Position numbers and translations under genes: made by a program
Shown here: piece by piece, positions 14,401 through 24,800 of the stretch
How positions within the stretch are numbered: position 1 is the stretch's first letter
Layout: every line of letters starts with the position of its first letter
Notes under the pieces: generated by a model
What the model was told of the DNA's origin: nothing
Seen by the model: only the letters and a program-made list of their open reading frames with translations
The model's database searches: none
DNA from: Gordionus sp. m RMFG-2023
Taxonomy: Eukaryota > Nematomorpha > Gordioida > Chordodea > Parachordodidae
Direction: 5' to 3'
Assembly: GCF_954871325.1 (NCBI RefSeq)
Contig: NC_088776.1
Location: 11,284,052-11,348,051, forward strand
DNA length: 64,000 bases

Positions 14401-16639
14401 ATTTGATAGCAAGAGTCAAGTTATGGTTAAAAATTTATGGGGGTATCACAATGGAAACAGACAATCTTCAACTAGTTCTAGTGCTACTCCCTCGCGTAAT
14501 GGTATAACTCGCAAACTAAATAAAATAAGAACATTGGACGATGCAAGATATTTTGATCAAGTATTAACTGGGAAAGAAGCCAACTTCTTGAATACAATTA
14601 GGCTAGAAAGTGTTGAGAAAAGTTGGAATCTTTTTAAAGATGCTCTTGTTGATACATATAAGGTCCTGCCAGAAGTAAGTCTTATCCCAAGGAATGAATG
14701 GATGTCGAATGATACCCTTGAGAAAATAAACCAGTTAAGAATAGCGAATAGCTCTAATAAGGATCTATGGAAGCTGATACAGAGATTACTGCGGAGAGAT
14801 AGACGGGTCTATAGCGCGAAGAAAGCTTTTGACATTGACAAGGATGTGAGAGTAAATAGACTATATGATGCATACAAGAAATTAAAATATTTCTGTAAAC
14901 CTTGTAGCTTTAAGAAGATACCCTCAATTGTATTAAATAATGGTAAAGTAATAATTGACCAAGATGAACAAATGGCTTTGTGGCTTGATTATTATATTAC
15001 GGTTTTTGACGGGCGCAAAGTAACTATACCATCTAGTTTAAATATAAATATTGCTTCATCGATGATGGAATAACAATATCCATGCTTACGCTAATCTACA
15101 TAATAATATAATAATCAAATTAATAAATTATAGTATAAGACAGAAATAATGGATGGTTAAAAAAATTCAAATTGGACAAAGGAAACTGCTGATTAAAAAA
15201 TAACCCTTTTTTCTTAAAAAATTTTGATTCATATGAAATTAATATTTATTTCCAAATGAATAAAAATAAGAAGATTTTCTAAAATTGAACGAACATAAAA
15301 AAAGGAACGCGTTCACAGTTTCTTTAAAATGAAAGGCGTCGTTCATAACGTTTACAACATTACATTAAATGTATAAAAATAATTATTTTTGAATTGTATA
15401 TTAATTACCCAACAAAATTTTGACATTTGCTTAAATTTCTAATTTTCTTGTAACAATACTTACGCATGAAACGTGAGCAAGCCATAGGTAACAACTATAA
15501 TTCATTTTAAATTTGGAGAATTTAAATATATCATCTAAGTTCATCAAGCACTTTCTTAAGCTAAATAATTATTCCTCTCTTAACCACATTTTTTTTCAGG
15601 TTTCTCAAGGACTTTGGCCAGGGAGTAGGTTACGTAGCCAACTGGGCAACGGGGCAAATAGCTCAGGAGGTTCTCAAGGAAACGGCTTTGGCAGGTGTTC
15701 TATCCGCCATAGCCTGGCCACTCACTTTACTTTCCTTGGGCAGGGTGATTGATAATCCTTGGGCTGTCGCTTTCACCCGTTCAAAACCGGTTGGAAGAGA
15801 ATTAGCTAATGTATTGGCCGATAGAATTGCCGGGAATCGACCTGTTAATTTGATCGGTAATTTTTTTTTATTGCGCACAAATTGAGCATTATTTGCGTTT
15901 TGCCGTAATTTTTTAAAATTAATATCGTTGATTCAAAATTTTAACTAATTTCTAAAAAATGATTTGTTTTTAATTATATTCTCGTCTACCTTTTTGTTTC
16001 TTTAATTTCTAAATATCCAATTTTAAGATTTATGTTTTTTTTAAAACATTTTATATAGATGATTTTTCCAATTTGGACGCATGATTATACATTTTTATTT
16101 TTTTCAAATAAATATTAATTTTACCATAAGTTCCTTAGCTTAGTATAAAAATAAGTTGTAGCTTAGTATAAAAATAAGTTGTTTTTATCAATTACACGTG
16201 CATTCATATCTATTTTCCCTTATCCTCTTCGATAAAAGCATTTGGCTTAGGTTGCCGAGTTATTTACCATGCCATTAACAATTTGGCTAAAGTTCCTAAC
16301 GAATCCAATAGAGGGATAATTCAAGACGTGATACTCATGGGGGCTCCTATACCCGCCAATGACGATAAATTGTACACTTCATGGATGGAAAGTATTGTGG
16401 CTGGCAAACTCATTAATTGTTTTTGCCAGAAAGATTGGATTTTAAAGTTTTTGTACCGGACCGCCTCTGCTCAGAATAAAATAGCCGGACTTGAACCAAT
16501 TAAGAGGGTTAACCCACGGATTTATAATATTAACCTAAGTGATATTGTGGAAGGTCACAACGATTATATAAGGAAAATGCCTATGATACTCAAGACTCTT
16601 GGTTATAATGCTTCTAATTTCGAGGAAATCAATGAATGA
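4927..16639 (+). CDS. TMCO4: TMCO4-like DUF726 membrane protein, five exons, amino end missing
   Basis: Joined exons 4927-5405, 9071-9326, 9426-9583, 15600-15856 and 16239-16639 give about 516 codons plus a stop, with matching phases (2, 0, 2, 1) and GT/AG borders throughout. Order of landmarks: an acidic amino region ending in the family motif IRDGSYDAR; a basic KTSKMKKYLK stretch; a very hydrophobic Gly/Ala-rich membrane segment with GLTGG, closing in TGYKMNKR; a GWISK...PWTDL...AEAYTLRWE block; VIDNPWAV; then the hydrolase-like end with LMGAPIP, FLYRTAS and EGHNDYI. These match TMCO4 (DUF726, alpha/beta-hydrolase fold), a poorly studied membrane protein. The usual nucleophile-elbow GFSLG is AFGLG here, so the serine is replaced by glycine. 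Vertebrate TMCO4 is a little over 600 residues. The gene lacks a short first exon, and the long carboxy tail of vertebrate TMCO4 is absent. Function is inferred from the family only. Confidence 0.9.
6125..7084. mobile_element. Complete hAT-like non-autonomous element with perfect 8-bp TSD
   Basis: Starts TAGGGCTGTGCTGATATT and ends GATCGGCACAACCCTA, inverted copies of each other over the outer bases. The flanks 6117-6124 and 7085-7092 are both ATTTATAG, a perfect 8-bp target-site duplication, as hAT elements make. Inner GATCGG/CGATCC repeats sit near both ends. The middle (6540-6720) has higher GC and an open minus-strand stretch that does not look like transposase; see the separate entry. 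Confidence 0.9.
6467..6712 (-). pseudogene. Open frame inside hAT-like element, possible captured host exon
   Basis: Reading the minus strand from about 6712 gives VHELYERYAGFFLKD, then NKPCNPDMRLYEGGTTPEPYIC, then a Lys-rich low-complexity end. The first ~50 codons have more G and C and a protein-like composition, unlike the surrounding AT-rich DNA. The family was not recognised. It may be a fragment of a host gene picked up by the element, or part of an unknown transposon protein. Confidence 0.4.
7999..8128 (+). mobile_element. Truncated end of TAGGGCTGTGCCGAT hAT-like family
   Basis: Begins TAGGGCTGTGCCGATATTAA, nearly identical to the left end of the 6125 element, with CGGATCGG and CCGATCCGAT repeats just inside. 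No matching right terminus follows; a palindromic MITE begins at 8129. Confidence 0.7.
8129..8334. mobile_element. Palindromic MITE, TAGTGTTGTTAAACGG family
   Basis: Ends are ATTGTTATTAAACGGCTCGAT and GAGCTGTTTAACAACATTAC, an imperfect inverted pair. The inside keeps the family's core (CCATAGATGGCAGAAAGGTTTGGAT and AAATCGGCT). A diverged copy of the family also seen at 24049, 25166, 42430, 47477, 48150 and 49240. Confidence 0.75.
8394..8450 (+). mobile_element. Another truncated TAGGGCT-end fragment
   Basis: TAGGGCTATGCCGATCC followed by CAGATCCGATACCAATCC matches the left end of the 6125 and 7999 elements in the same orientation, so it is not the right end of the 7999 copy. Confidence 0.6.
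8440..8625. mobile_element. GC-rich hAT-like fragment (GACCTGCAAGCCCGG)
   Basis: AAAGACCTGCAAGCCCGG followed by GGCCGGGCT and GAGCCGGGTTT blocks separated by A/T runs, as in the complete elements at 24859 and 41769. The right terminus is not seen. Confidence 0.6.
9071..9326 (+). CDS. TMCO4: TMCO4-like exon, Gly/Ala-rich membrane segment
   Basis: Acceptor TTTATCAG at 9063-9070 and donor AAG|GTTTTC at 9327. It encodes KYLKIGAAS, GLTGGLIAAPFL, an Ala/Gly/Leu stretch of about 50 residues, then TGYKMNKRAGDINEFSF. GC content is far above the neighbourhood. The hydrophobic stretch is the predicted membrane region of the family. Confidence 0.93.
9426..9583 (+). CDS. TMCO4: TMCO4-like exon, GWISK/WTDL block
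   Basis: Follows a 99-bp intron; acceptor TTTTTTATAG at 9416-9425, donor AA|GTTTGT at 9584. It encodes VTLSISGWISK, TPWTDL and AEAYTLRWEG, matching the family's GW(I/L)S...PW..L...EQYCL.WE block. Ends in phase 2 and joins to KFLKDFG of the next exon. Confidence 0.92.
12587..13405 (-). pseudogene. LINE linker and start of reverse transcriptase, longest open part
   Basis: Open 272 codons from MVKNLWGYHNG to a TAG after ESGSTPTE. It covers the linker between endonuclease and RT and the first RT motifs (NNKAPGLDNITAEYLK). The methionine is internal: the frame is open upstream into the endonuclease (LSDHRLLRAIIMVKN). Its first ~637 bases are duplicated in inverted orientation at 14421-15058. Confidence 0.85.
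13716..14100 (-). pseudogene. LINE apurinic endonuclease, amino part
   Basis: Encodes LNINGLMNKL, the catalytic-acid motif GIQETHY (Q-E-T of APE endonucleases) and SGIAFLIN. The frame is lost near 13745 and resumes in another frame (ERYNIIILGALNMNIG). The usual GDFN catalytic motif reads GALNMN here, so the endonuclease is probably dead. Confidence 0.85.
14421..15058 (+). repeat. Inverted near-identical copy of the LINE segment 12771-13407
   Basis: Plus-strand sequence from TTATGGTTAAAA to ATTGCTTCA matches the reverse complement of 12771-13407 with only scattered substitutions (for example CGTAAA/CGCAAA and AGTGGG/ACTGGG). It lies about 1.0 kb away, head to head. The open frame runs on a few codons beyond both borders (start near 14384, stop 15071-15073), but the flanking codons are unrelated to the LINE, so this is chance. 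Not a host gene. Confidence 0.92.
15600..15856 (+). CDS. TMCO4: TMCO4-like exon, VIDNPWAV block
   Basis: Strong acceptor TTTTTTTTCAG at 15589-15599 and donor ATCG|GTAATT at 15857. It encodes FLKDFGQGVGYVANW, AIAWPLTLLS, VIDNPWAVAFTRS and GNRPVNLI. The usual frame-shifted open frames on both strands over this exon are shadows. It ends one base into a codon, completed as GCA (Ala) by the next exon. Confidence 0.94.
16239..16639 (+). CDS. TMCO4: TMCO4-like terminal exon with altered GxSxG motif
   Basis: Acceptor GATAAAAG at 16231-16238. It opens AFGLGCRVIYHAINN, then GIIQDVILMGAPIP, AGKLINCFCQKDWILKFLYR, IAGLEPI and EGHNDYIRK, ending NEINE-like residues and TGA at 16637-16639. In TMCO4 relatives the first motif is GFSLGARVIY; here both the leading Gly (Ala) and the Ser (Gly, codon GGC) differ. 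Using the later AG at 16249-16250 as acceptor would delete FGL altogether, so the serine is absent either way. The protein ends soon after the conserved domain. Confidence 0.93.
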
Positions 16640-18701
16640 AATTATTATTTAGAATTAGGAAGAAAAAATCGTAAATTTATAAATAATACGCATTTTAAAA
16701 ATGTTATTCAGTATTTATTTATTCATAAATATTTAGTCTATTACTCATATAATATACAAATATATTCTCTGCCATAACATAGCTAGCTAGTCATTTTTAT
16801 TTTAAAGATATTTATTAGAAAAATTATATTTGCAAATAATTATATTTATATATTTTAGAAATAATTTATATCTTCAAATAATTAATATATTAGTGTAAAC
16901 AAAATTTATAGTCAAATTACTATATTGTAAAAAAAATTCCCGCCAATATAAAAATACTCAATCAAAATATCTATTATACACTTATATATTTAAATTTTGA
17001 CACTCGCTAGATTAATTCAATTATTATAATAATATGATCCCTATCTATTAAATAAAATTTTATTATGACCTTGATATAAAATTGCTTTAAGGAAGAAAAA
17101 AATAGAAATATATGATAAAAATGTAAATGGGGAAAAATTGTCTAAATGTAGTTCCAGGAAAATTTAATGATTTTTATTGTAAAAGGTCAAATAAACATAA
17201 AAGCATATATGCTAACATAATTAGTGTAACGAATTTGGAGAAGTAACTGAAATGAATGAAAAGCATCTTTTTAAAAAATAATATAAGAAATTATATTAAA
17301 TAAGCAGGCCATTTTGTTTATTTGTTACTTAATTCTAAACTTATCACAGGATTGTCATTATAATGAAGTAATAATTTTATAAAAACCCATATAATATAAT
17401 TCGATAGGAATAATATACACTTAATATTTAGGGCCTTTCTTATTTTTATATTAGTATTGAAGATGTATACAAATTTATGTTAAAATAATAATTATATAAA
17501 ATAAGTTTTTTTTAAAATGGTTAATACGATAAGACTGTAAAATTTTATTATACAGAAGATGCAAATTAATTTAATACAATTTTGTCAAAAAATTATCGTT
17601 TATTATTGAACTTTAAAAGTTTAAATTTGATTTTAAATAAATCTCAGTCTTCATTAACAACATTTACAGCTAGGTTATCCCGAATTTACTTGTATATGGT
17701 CTCAGAGATCTTATAACATTTTAAATTTAATCCCATACTAAACATAAGCAGTATATTTAATTTATATATTAAATTTTCAGTTATTATAGGAATATTACAA
17801 GCAACTATAAGATTGGTTATTTTTTTAATTCCAGATTAAGTAAAGTCATCTTTAAAAATATGTTTCTCCTCTTTGACTAAGAAAAAACATAAATTATTTC
17901 GCCTTTATAGTTGTATTTTTTTTTTAAAAAAAATATTAAATTATATCAGTGAATCCTGATATTTTACTGAACCAGAACCCCGAATCTATTTTTTAAATGC
18001 AGGTTCAAGAATTTTTTTAAAATATTTATTTATTAAAATATCTTTATTTAATTTTTTTTAAATTATAAAAAATTTAAACAAATTAAAAATATATAAAATA
18101 AAAAACATTAAATATTTAAAACATGATTGCTGTTATTATTTTCAATATTAAAAACATTTTCGCGGAATCATTTCTTATATTTGTATATCCATTTTTTGAA
18201 ATTTAAAAAATGACACCAAACCCTAAACTGGTTTAGAGATTTTTTATTAAACCCGAACTATATCCCCCTTTTAAGTATTGTATTAGCAATTAACGCATTT
18301 TAGAGGTTAATGTTGCTTTCACCTGGTTTATATATCAGAGATCTTCAAAAGTCGATTTTGAAAAAAAATATTGGCCTAGATTTTTTTATTTTTAATGATT
18401 TTATCACCTGGACTGAAATTTTACCCAACTTAACTGATATAATTAAATTTACCGGTGATTGATATAAAATATCAGTTAGGCCTTTTTATTTCCAACAAAA
18501 ATCAAAAAGGATACTTTGCTTATCGTTGTATTATATGACTATTTACAAACACGTCAGAATTTAGCAATAGTCGATGTTAGAACAAATTTACTTAATAAAA
18601 ATTCCGACACATTTTTATTTTGAAAAAATACATAACACTGGATTTTGCAAAATAAATTAACAAGTCTTTTTGTTCGAATTAAAATGCGGGGGAAAAAATA
18701 A
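16640..18701. other. Intergenic region between convergent TMCO4 and SUCLG2
   Basis: About 2.1 kb of AT-rich DNA with no open frame worth noting. Both genes end into it. No clear AATAAA follows TMCO4 within 200 bases; AATAAT occurs near 16684. Nothing else recognised. Confidence 0.7.
18614..18619 (-). terminator. Candidate polyadenylation signal of SUCLG2
   Basis: AATAAA on the minus strand, about 83 bases after the SUCLG2 stop codon. In such AT-rich DNA the hexamer is common, so this rests mainly on position. Confidence 0.35.
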
Positions 18702-18808
18702 TTAAATGCTAGCCACAGCTTTTTTGGCCGCTTCGTCTAAATTCTTGGCAGTTATAATGTTCAAACCACTTTTTTCGAGAATCTTTTTACCTTCGTCTAC
18801 ATTGGTAC
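18702..18808 (-). CDS. SUCLG2: SUCLG2 exon 10 (terminal)
   Basis: Acceptor AAACAG ends at 18809. It completes the Gly codon of LEG and encodes [14 protein letters not shown] and AAKKAVASI, then TAA. The carboxy end matches the SUCLG2 family end. Confidence 0.94.
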
Positions 18809-21800
18809 CTGTTTAATTATTTAAGAAAATATAATATAGAATGCAAGATATGGAATCGGAGTTACCCCTCATTTGCAGTTAGCACAAATTTGTGGGGAAG
18901 AATACAAAAGTACAGCATATTCTGTATATCTCGCCGCGAATTCGTGCCAACTGTGAACGAGGGGGTTAGGGTTCTGAACATTCTTTATTTTAAAAAGGGG
19001 TTCCAGTTAAAGATCTTCAAAATTGAGACATTTTGGCTAAAGCCTGCATCCGGCATGGTTTTTTTTGGATCTAAGCTTAGCCCATGGTTCGAATGTTAAA
19101 TTATAAGAAATCTCAAATATATTTATTTATATTCTATAATATTCTATTTATATTATAGAAAGTGATGAAAATAAATAGTAAATAAACCCAACTCCTTAAT
19201 TTTTTATAAATTATCGATATTCATAGTTATAATTTTCAAAATGCTAGGGATTATAGCTGTATAGATTTGTCAACATCTTATATAGATATTTCTCAGCTAT
19301 ATTTATACTACTATGATAGTATACAATATTGGTAATATTTTGAGAATGCTTTTAGTTGTAATTTTTAAATATTTCCTTTTTGGACCATCAATTTAAAGCA
19401 GCCAATGAAACCAATTTATGAAGTCATTTTCTATTTAAAAAATTACTGCTCGAAACAAAAATTGTTTGCTTACTATGTTGTGTGGAGATTCCTCTATTAC
19501 CGAGAACCCAAATTAGACACGTTTAAGTGATCGAATTTGGTAACATAAAAATTAAATTTAATAGAAAAAGTAATGAGATAAATTAATAATGAACCAACCT
19601 TCTAAGCGAACTATGAGGGGTATTTTTAGGTCGATGGTTTGACACGCGTTTTTGATACCGTTTGCAATGACAGCGCAATTAACTATGCCGCCAAATATGT
19701 TGACTAGTATGGCTTTTACCTTATTGTCATTTTTTTAAAGTATAATTGGAAAGTTAACCTTTAACTTTATTCCTCCAGCTGAAAAAAAATTTGGGTTTAA
19801 AATATTAAAATTTATTATTATTATTAAGAAAAAAAAAGATATAGAGTAAAAAAAATACTTAGGATATTATTTAATCAATTTATATAAAGTAAAAAATTTT
19901 ATAGGTATAATTAAGAGTTTCATAATAAACCTGAGGATCTTTGCTTATGATTTTGAAAGCCTGATACACTTGATCTTCCGTAACGTTGCCACCGACGTCT
20001 AAAAAATTGGCAGGCTTTCCCCCGTAGAGCTGAATGATATCCATTGTGGCCATAGCTAAGCCAGCTCCGTTAACTTTTTAATTTTTTGATTAAAAAGTTT
20101 GTGGTCATTGCAGCGCAGTATATTTTTTAAATTAATGTATTGGTGTGATGGGGGGTTACCATAAGAAAAGATGGTAACTTTATCCTGATGATTATAATTC
20201 ACATCAGATATTGTGATTGCGATAATATCAGCAGCAATTTTTATCATTTAAAATTTATGTAATTAATGTTCAATATTTATTCTAGTTGATAAAATTCCAA
20301 TATAATGAGCTTGATAGATTTAAAATTAGTTGTTATTCATATTGAAATTTAATAACTAATTATTAGTTCGGATATTTTCAATTCAAATATGAATATTAAA
20401 AAAATCGCTAAATAATAAACATATTAAACCATTATTTGTATTATCAGAAATAAAGATGGGCACAGCCCAAGCCGTGTGCTCATTTGGCCCAGCTTGTAAA
20501 ATATATTTTGTGCAAGTTGTCAAATCCTCCCTGTAAAATTTTTTGTGAAGGAAAACGACACAAATTTGCCTAATTATGAGCTTTAAAAACATTTTCAAAA
20601 TTATAGACCAAACGGCCCGTAAAAATGCTTTGAAAAAATTTTTCCCTGCCAACAGGCAGAGCTTTTGGGTCACGCCAATTTCAAATCTAATGCTCATGAG
20701 CTTTAAATTCACTAATGTCCCACAATCGTTTCCAATTCAACAAACCACTTATTCCCAACTAAAAAATAATCAATTTAATTATTCAATAAGGCTAACAAAT
20801 GGATATTATTCAAAAATCTATTTATGTATGCATTCTTTGGTGAACTACAAGAATTATCGAATATACCTAAACATGCGATATTGCCTTGCATGCCTATGTA
20901 ATTCAGATGAAATTTTCTGGCCTCAACCTCCCTTGGATCGCTTTCTGAGAAATCGTCCATATCGAAAATCTTCTTCTGCCTGTATTCCGCGTTGTCGTCA
21001 AAGTTTATTTTGGCGTCGAAACATATAACTTGTATTTTCAATGGATGTATAAATAAAAATAATTTAATTAAAATTTAGTTTGGTAGTATATAATATTTGA
21101 AAAATACATGATTTTTTAAAAATAATACATTTTGTTAATAAATTGTCGTAGTCAAAATTCTAATAAAATATCTAAAAAGGTGCTGATTGGAGAAATGGGG
21201 ATACTACTAGTCTGTTCCTCCCCCTATCAAATTTATTGGAGCGATTTAGGCACGCTTTTTGAGGTAGCATAATAAAAACAATTGGTTTTACATTATTTAA
21301 TCTTAAAAATTTGAATTATATATAATTATCATTTTAAGAAAAATTGTTGGTTTAATTATTTATTTTCTTAATTTTTATCTGCTTTCGAAGGATCAAAAAG
21401 CAAAGTCATTATGAACGCTTGGCTGACACAAGCTATTTATCCCTGTGGTACCTTATTTGTATCGACTGCCGTCAGATTTGACGGAGATTCGCTCCTCCAT
21501 AATTCTAGGTACCCCACACCACTATGCGCAATCTTTTCTAAAATGTTCCTATAACTAGTAATCATTTAAATAACATTTCAGTTTCTCGATCGACTGATTT
21601 TTATAAAAAAAAATTGGGGGTTATTTTTTAACGGGTAACCCACTATAATTTATATTTGGTCTAAATATATCAAATGTTTTGTAGCTTCTAAAGCAACTAT
21701 TACTACATATAATCAAATGCGCGTCGCTTCTAAAGCGACTATCACTACATATACATATAAATATTTTTGATCTTTTTCCGAAAGTATTTATTTTTATCAT

Positions 21801-24800
21801 TTTAGGTGTTTTATATCATCGATCGACTTACCACCACAATTATTCCGGAGTGAATAACCATGCCAATTGGAACAATGGTTCTCAATTCCCTTATACGTTC
21901 TAACTTTCTTATTACAGGCGTAGAAGAAACAGCAGTACAAGCCATTCCGGAGACTGAGATTTCCACCCTATGCAATGAGGGAATAATTTATTTTTTGACC
22001 GGCGGGCAACTCCGACTCCACCGGAGTCCGTGTTTGACCATAGTTAGTATTATCTACTGATTGGAAATCGCTGGATGAATGATTACGGCGCCGTAAGCCA
22101 GCCCCTGGTCTTATAGGTCTTGCTGCATCCTTCATGATTAAAGTCGAATCAGAAGCTATCGCTAGAAATTACATATGTGTTTGCCATAAAATGCTTTTTC
22201 ATATTCTTCACGTTGGTATAGGTAACCGAGCATCCTGGTTGCGAAAAGGAAAAGTAGGTGATGGGTCCTGCAATCCGCATCTTAATGAGGGTGCGAGTGT
22301 CCTTTTCGATGTTTTTCAAACCCATGCTTTCCGTTAGTTTATCTATTTCTACGAAATCAGCTAACGAATTGCACTTGGCTTTCATGTTAGAATATAACCC
22401 ACGATCGCCTGGCTACCGTTTGCGATTAACCATTCTAAATCTTTGTCAAGGTAGTAGCATTTGCGGCTAACGCATATGCCAAATTCTAACGATAGCCTCT
22501 GATTCGTCTATAATTATGATGGATGCAGCAAGATCTATAAGACCAGGGGCTAACTTATGGCACCGTAAAAAGTTTCATTCATCCAGCGATTTCCAACCAG
22601 CGGATAATACGAACAACGATCAATTTGTTCTCTTGTTGCGTAGGGTGGAAATCTTAGTTCCTCCGGAAAGGCTTGTACTGCTGTCCTTTGGACGCTTGTT
22701 ATAAGAAAGTTAGAACGTATAAGAGAATTGAGAACCATTGTTACACTTGGCATGGTTATTCACTCCGGAATAACGGTGGTACTGATAGTGGGTGACTGAT
22801 GATATTAAACACCTAAAAATGATAAAAAATACTTTCGGAAAAAGATCAAAAATATTTATATTTTATATGTAATGATAGTCGCTTTAGAAGCGACGCGCAT
22901 TTGATTATATGTAGTAATAGTTGCTTTAGAAGCTACGAAACATTTAATATATTAAAACTGAAATATTATTTAAATGATTACTAGTTATATCAACGATTTA
23001 GAAGAGATTGCGCGTAATGGTGTAGGGTACCTATAATTATGGAGGAGGGAATCTCGATCTGACGGCATTGGTTAGATATAAGGCACCACGGAGATATTGA
23101 ATTTATAGAGGACGAATATTGCCACTATTTAATAACAAGCCCACAGAAAATGAGTCATACAAAATTAAACAATATGGTTGTCAGGAAATAGGTCATGAAA
23201 CGTTGGTGAAACCAACAATATGCTATTTAGTCGATACTAAATAACAGCTATTAAATAATAAGTTGACTTAGGACATGGCCTATAAATTTTATTTCTTTAT
23301 TTCAAGTTAAAAATATCTTTAGTTTACATAATAAATTTGTCAATCGATTAATATATCAATTTGTGTAGAAATATATATAATAAAAAAATATTCTTACTAT
23401 AATTTATATTTTTTTTAATGATGAAAAGTGAAGTGTTAAAATAATAAAAGTTAATTTTAAACCTAAATAAAAATACTAAAATTAATTGAAGTTAATTTTA
23501 AAAATAAAATAACTACTATTTTAATTTATTTCTCCCTATTGATCCGCTATAAATTTCTTAAGGGTAAAACAATAATGAATATAAAAGAAGATAAAATATT
23601 AACAAAAGTGAAAACTTAAAATATTTTAGTCAATAGCAAATTCAAATACCTTTTCCATCGCTCGTTTCGCCGAGTGGATTGATTTCTATCTGCGTAGCAT
23701 CGACTGCTATAAACATTTTGTATAAATTCATGATCTGAGTGGTAGCTTGCTCCAACAATGTACTAGAAAATCCAATATTTTTGGCCATTATACGAGCATT
23801 GTGTCTATACAAACCCTCCCTCACATCTATTTCTTGCTTAAGATTTTTATAATTTTACAAAAAAAAGAAGTTTATATTGCATTAAGAAAATATTAGCGAA
23901 AGCCTGATTCCAGGAATCGTATTTGGAATTGTAAAAAGACGCAAACAGTAGTTTATTTATAAATTTTTACAGAAAACAGATGCTTAATGAACTAAAATAC
24001 GTGTCAAATTGATAACTTTTTCTTAAAAATTATTTTTTTTCTTGCAGGTAGTGATGTTAAACTGCTCGGTTTGAGCCGAATTTTAAACACGGCCAATTCA
24101 ATATTTTATCCAAATAAATATTACACAAGCCTAAAGATTTTGCTTATAGATGCCAAGAAGGTTTGAACATCTATTAGCGAATCGACGTTTATGCAATATT
24201 TGTCTGGTTAAAATATTGAGTTAGCCTATTATAAAAATCGGCTCAATTCGAGCTGTTTAACAACACTATTTGCAAGACATATATTATGAAATATTTTGTA
24301 TATTATGAAACTTGAATTAAATAATAAAAAAATAGATATTTTTTATTTTGAAAAATCATGATTTTTAGAGCGTTACCGATCTGCAAATTTTTCCCCGATT
24401 CGATATTTCCGATATTATTACATAACCGATATTTAAATAGAATTTATTTAATAAATGCCATAAATATATATTTTCTATTCATAAAACAACGTTTATAAAT
24501 TATTAAGTGTATTTTGGTTTTTTTAATCTCAAAAAGTTAATTATTTCATTCAAAATATGGGCAATGTTGATGGCTGAATATAGTGTTGTTAAAACGTTTT
24601 TTAAAAACGGCTATCAGGATTTTAGCCAAAATTTTATTACTTAAGCTTTGAAATTTTGAATAGACTTCAAACCTTTCTCCCAACTGTGGGCAAGATCTCA
24701 AACTAGGATAATTTACTTTTGGCTAAAATCTTGAGTTAGCTTTCCAAACATAATGTGGCTTGCTAGTTATTTTAAAATCATTTTTTTTACAGATATAACA

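Larger units (their letters stand above)
9584..15599 (+). other. TMCO4 intron, 6.0 kb, carrying an antisense LINE
   Basis: Between exons at 9583 and 15600. 9584-11200 is AT-rich and has no recognisable coding; a GC-richer stretch at 10690-10990 is unidentified. 11237-14130 is a LINE on the minus strand, 14421-15058 its partial inverted copy, and 15060-15599 is AT-rich spacer. Confidence 0.8.

Noticed and set aside
14384-15073. 229-codon open frame as a host gene or domesticated LINE protein
   Set aside because: Its sequence is a near-identical inverted copy of a LINE linker/RT segment; the codons outside the copied block at both ends are unrelated and short.
22516-22753. Open frames on both strands in the right arm of the foldback element as genes
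   Set aside because: The matching left arm has the same sequence with different stops and frames, so neither frame is maintained.
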